Positions 5,315-5,897 of a stretch of 5,897 nt of DNA are shown here, piece after piece (positions within the stretch are counted from its first letter, which is position 1; every line of letters starts with the position of its first letter). This DNA is from Proteobacteria bacterium UBA4575 (GTDB lineage Bacteria > Pseudomonadota > Gammaproteobacteria > UBA4575), in assembly GCA_002386945.1 (NCBI GenBank), contig DGKH01000009.1:1-5897 (forward strand), written 5' to 3'. The notes under the pieces were generated by a model, which did not search any database, was not told the DNA's origin, and worked only from the letters and a program-made list of their open reading frames with translations. The position numbers were made by a program, and so were the translations under genes.

Positions 5315-5504
5315 TTTTTTTCTTGTAGCGGGTGTTGTTTAAAGGCATCTGAATAATGCCTTAGCACCTACTTAGGGCCAGGGTTTTATCGGTGAATGTT
5401 CTACTCGAACAGACTAAATACCAGTCAGGCCAATCAGGTATTTTACCTCACTTCAGCAAATAAATAATAACCAAAATGGGCAGATAGGCAGAAATTATGC
5501 TGTT
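5315..5504. other. Rest of the gltA-mobB spacer: no gene seen, several small dyads
   Basis: With the gltA leader, the non-coding gap is 322 nt. I find no convincing coding frame or RNA gene here. It holds a 7-bp inverted repeat AAGGCAT/ATGCCTT around 7 nt (5342-5362), TGTTC-TACTC-GAACA (5397-5411), and AGGTA-TTT-TACCT (5436-5448). A CATAAT hexamer on the minus strand (5494-5499) is a possible -10 for a longer gltA transcript. None of these matches a site I can name with confidence. No clear terminator follows mobB, so mobB transcripts may read into gltA. Confidence 0.4.
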
Positions 5505-5897
5505 TTAAGGTCTAGCCAATATGATTTTGAGAATAAATTGGGCGATTTCCTCAGGATTGTTTAGATCTAGCTGAGGAATATCCCGTTCTACCTGCAGTTT
5601 TTCATCACTAGCAATCGCGATAACGTGATCATCTTTTTCGCAGAGTAGAGGCAAGCCTAGAGACGGACGATGTAACTCAATCTTACCAATAGGCTCTTTT
5701 TTAAACCCCTCGACCAAGATTAAATCAGCAGCGTCAAAATCCAACTGTTGGATCAGTTGATCTAAAGAGGCCTCATCTTGTTCACTTGCATGATCATGCA
5801 TTAGCGCCCAGCGATTAGCCGAAGAGATTAACATTTGCTTGGCACCGGCTTGGCGCAAACGGTAACTGTCTTTGTTTGGATGGTCGATATCAAAGGC
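5505..5897 (-). CDS. mobB: MobB, molybdopterin-guanine dinucleotide biosynthesis adaptor (N-terminus outside window)
   Basis: GTP-binding protein that assists MobA in attaching GMP to molybdopterin to make the bis-MGD cofactor of molybdoenzymes; cytoplasmic. The frame is open to the window edge, so 130 C-terminal residues are seen of a usual 165-175. The missing part contains the Walker A P-loop. Visible family marks are FDIDHPNKDSYRLRQAGA (2-19 of the fragment; the usual form is DVDxPGKDSYRxRxAGA), SANRWALMHD (26-35), and LVEGFKKEPIGKIELHR (61-77), the Walker B-like and substrate block. The gene ends ILARP followed by TAA. A TTG at 5858 is not a real start because the conserved DSYR segment lies upstream of it. 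It is co-directional with gltA, 322 nt away, with no functional link. Confidence 0.93.
   Translation of the reverse strand, partial: AFDIDHPNKDSYRLRQAGAKQMLISSANRWALMHDHASEQDEASLDQLIQQLDFDAADLILVEGFKKEPIGKIELHRPSLGLPLLCEKDDHVIAIASDEKLQVERDIPQLDLNNPEEIAQFILKIILARP

Noticed and set aside
5397..5411. TGTTC-TACTC-GAACA considered as a LexA-type site
   Set aside because: It does not match the enterobacterial SOS box, and neither neighbour is an SOS gene; kept only as an unassigned dyad.
1..5897. New defence, mobile or multi-gene system
   Set aside because: All recognised genes are known housekeeping families in unrelated pathways; no transposase, integrase, toxin-antitoxin pair or CRISPR repeat is visible.

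Overview
This is an ordinary chromosomal stretch, probably from a gammaproteobacterium. The evidence is the set of families present: a Gram-negative-type citrate synthase, a four-cysteine DsbB, a short CbiX-type chelatase, a Mug-type DNA glycosylase, a MetX-family acyltransferase with Xanthomonadales-like signatures, and MobB. Base composition looks intermediate and even across the genes. I cannot fix the lineage more closely. I see no insertion sequence, phage gene, tRNA, rRNA or CRISPR array.

Layout from left to right: the tail of an unidentified + strand gene (1-87); a short spacer with an 8-bp direct repeat; a 120-residue CbiX/SirB-type chelatase (203-565, +); an MBL-fold hydrolase (572-1273, -) that converges on it with only 6 nt between stop codons; a Mug/TDG-family uracil-DNA glycosylase (1328-1879, +), divergent from the hydrolase across 54 nt; dsbB (2031-2537, +); a MetX-family O-acyltransferase (2617-3765, +); a convergent spacer with a hairpin; gltA (3869-5182, -); a 322-nt spacer rich in dyad symmetry; and mobB (5505-5897, -), cut by the window edge.

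The genes do not form one pathway. They are mostly single housekeeping units: tetrapyrrole metal insertion, thioester or related hydrolysis, base-excision repair, disulfide-bond formation, sulfur amino-acid synthesis, TCA cycle entry and molybdenum cofactor maturation. Strand changes and candidate promoters suggest separate transcription of nearly every gene.

Two points matter most. First, the gltA leader carries a perfect inverted repeat (20-bp arms, 3-nt loop) with no U-tract. It lies in a region that could be wrongly translated as a 34-residue N-terminal extension, but a strong Shine-Dalgarno sequence and homology place the start at a GTG at 5182. Second, the 'metX' gene resembles the serine O-succinyltransferase branch of the family, as recalled from Xanthomonas, more than classic homoserine O-acetyltransferase. 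No convincing new multi-gene system is visible.
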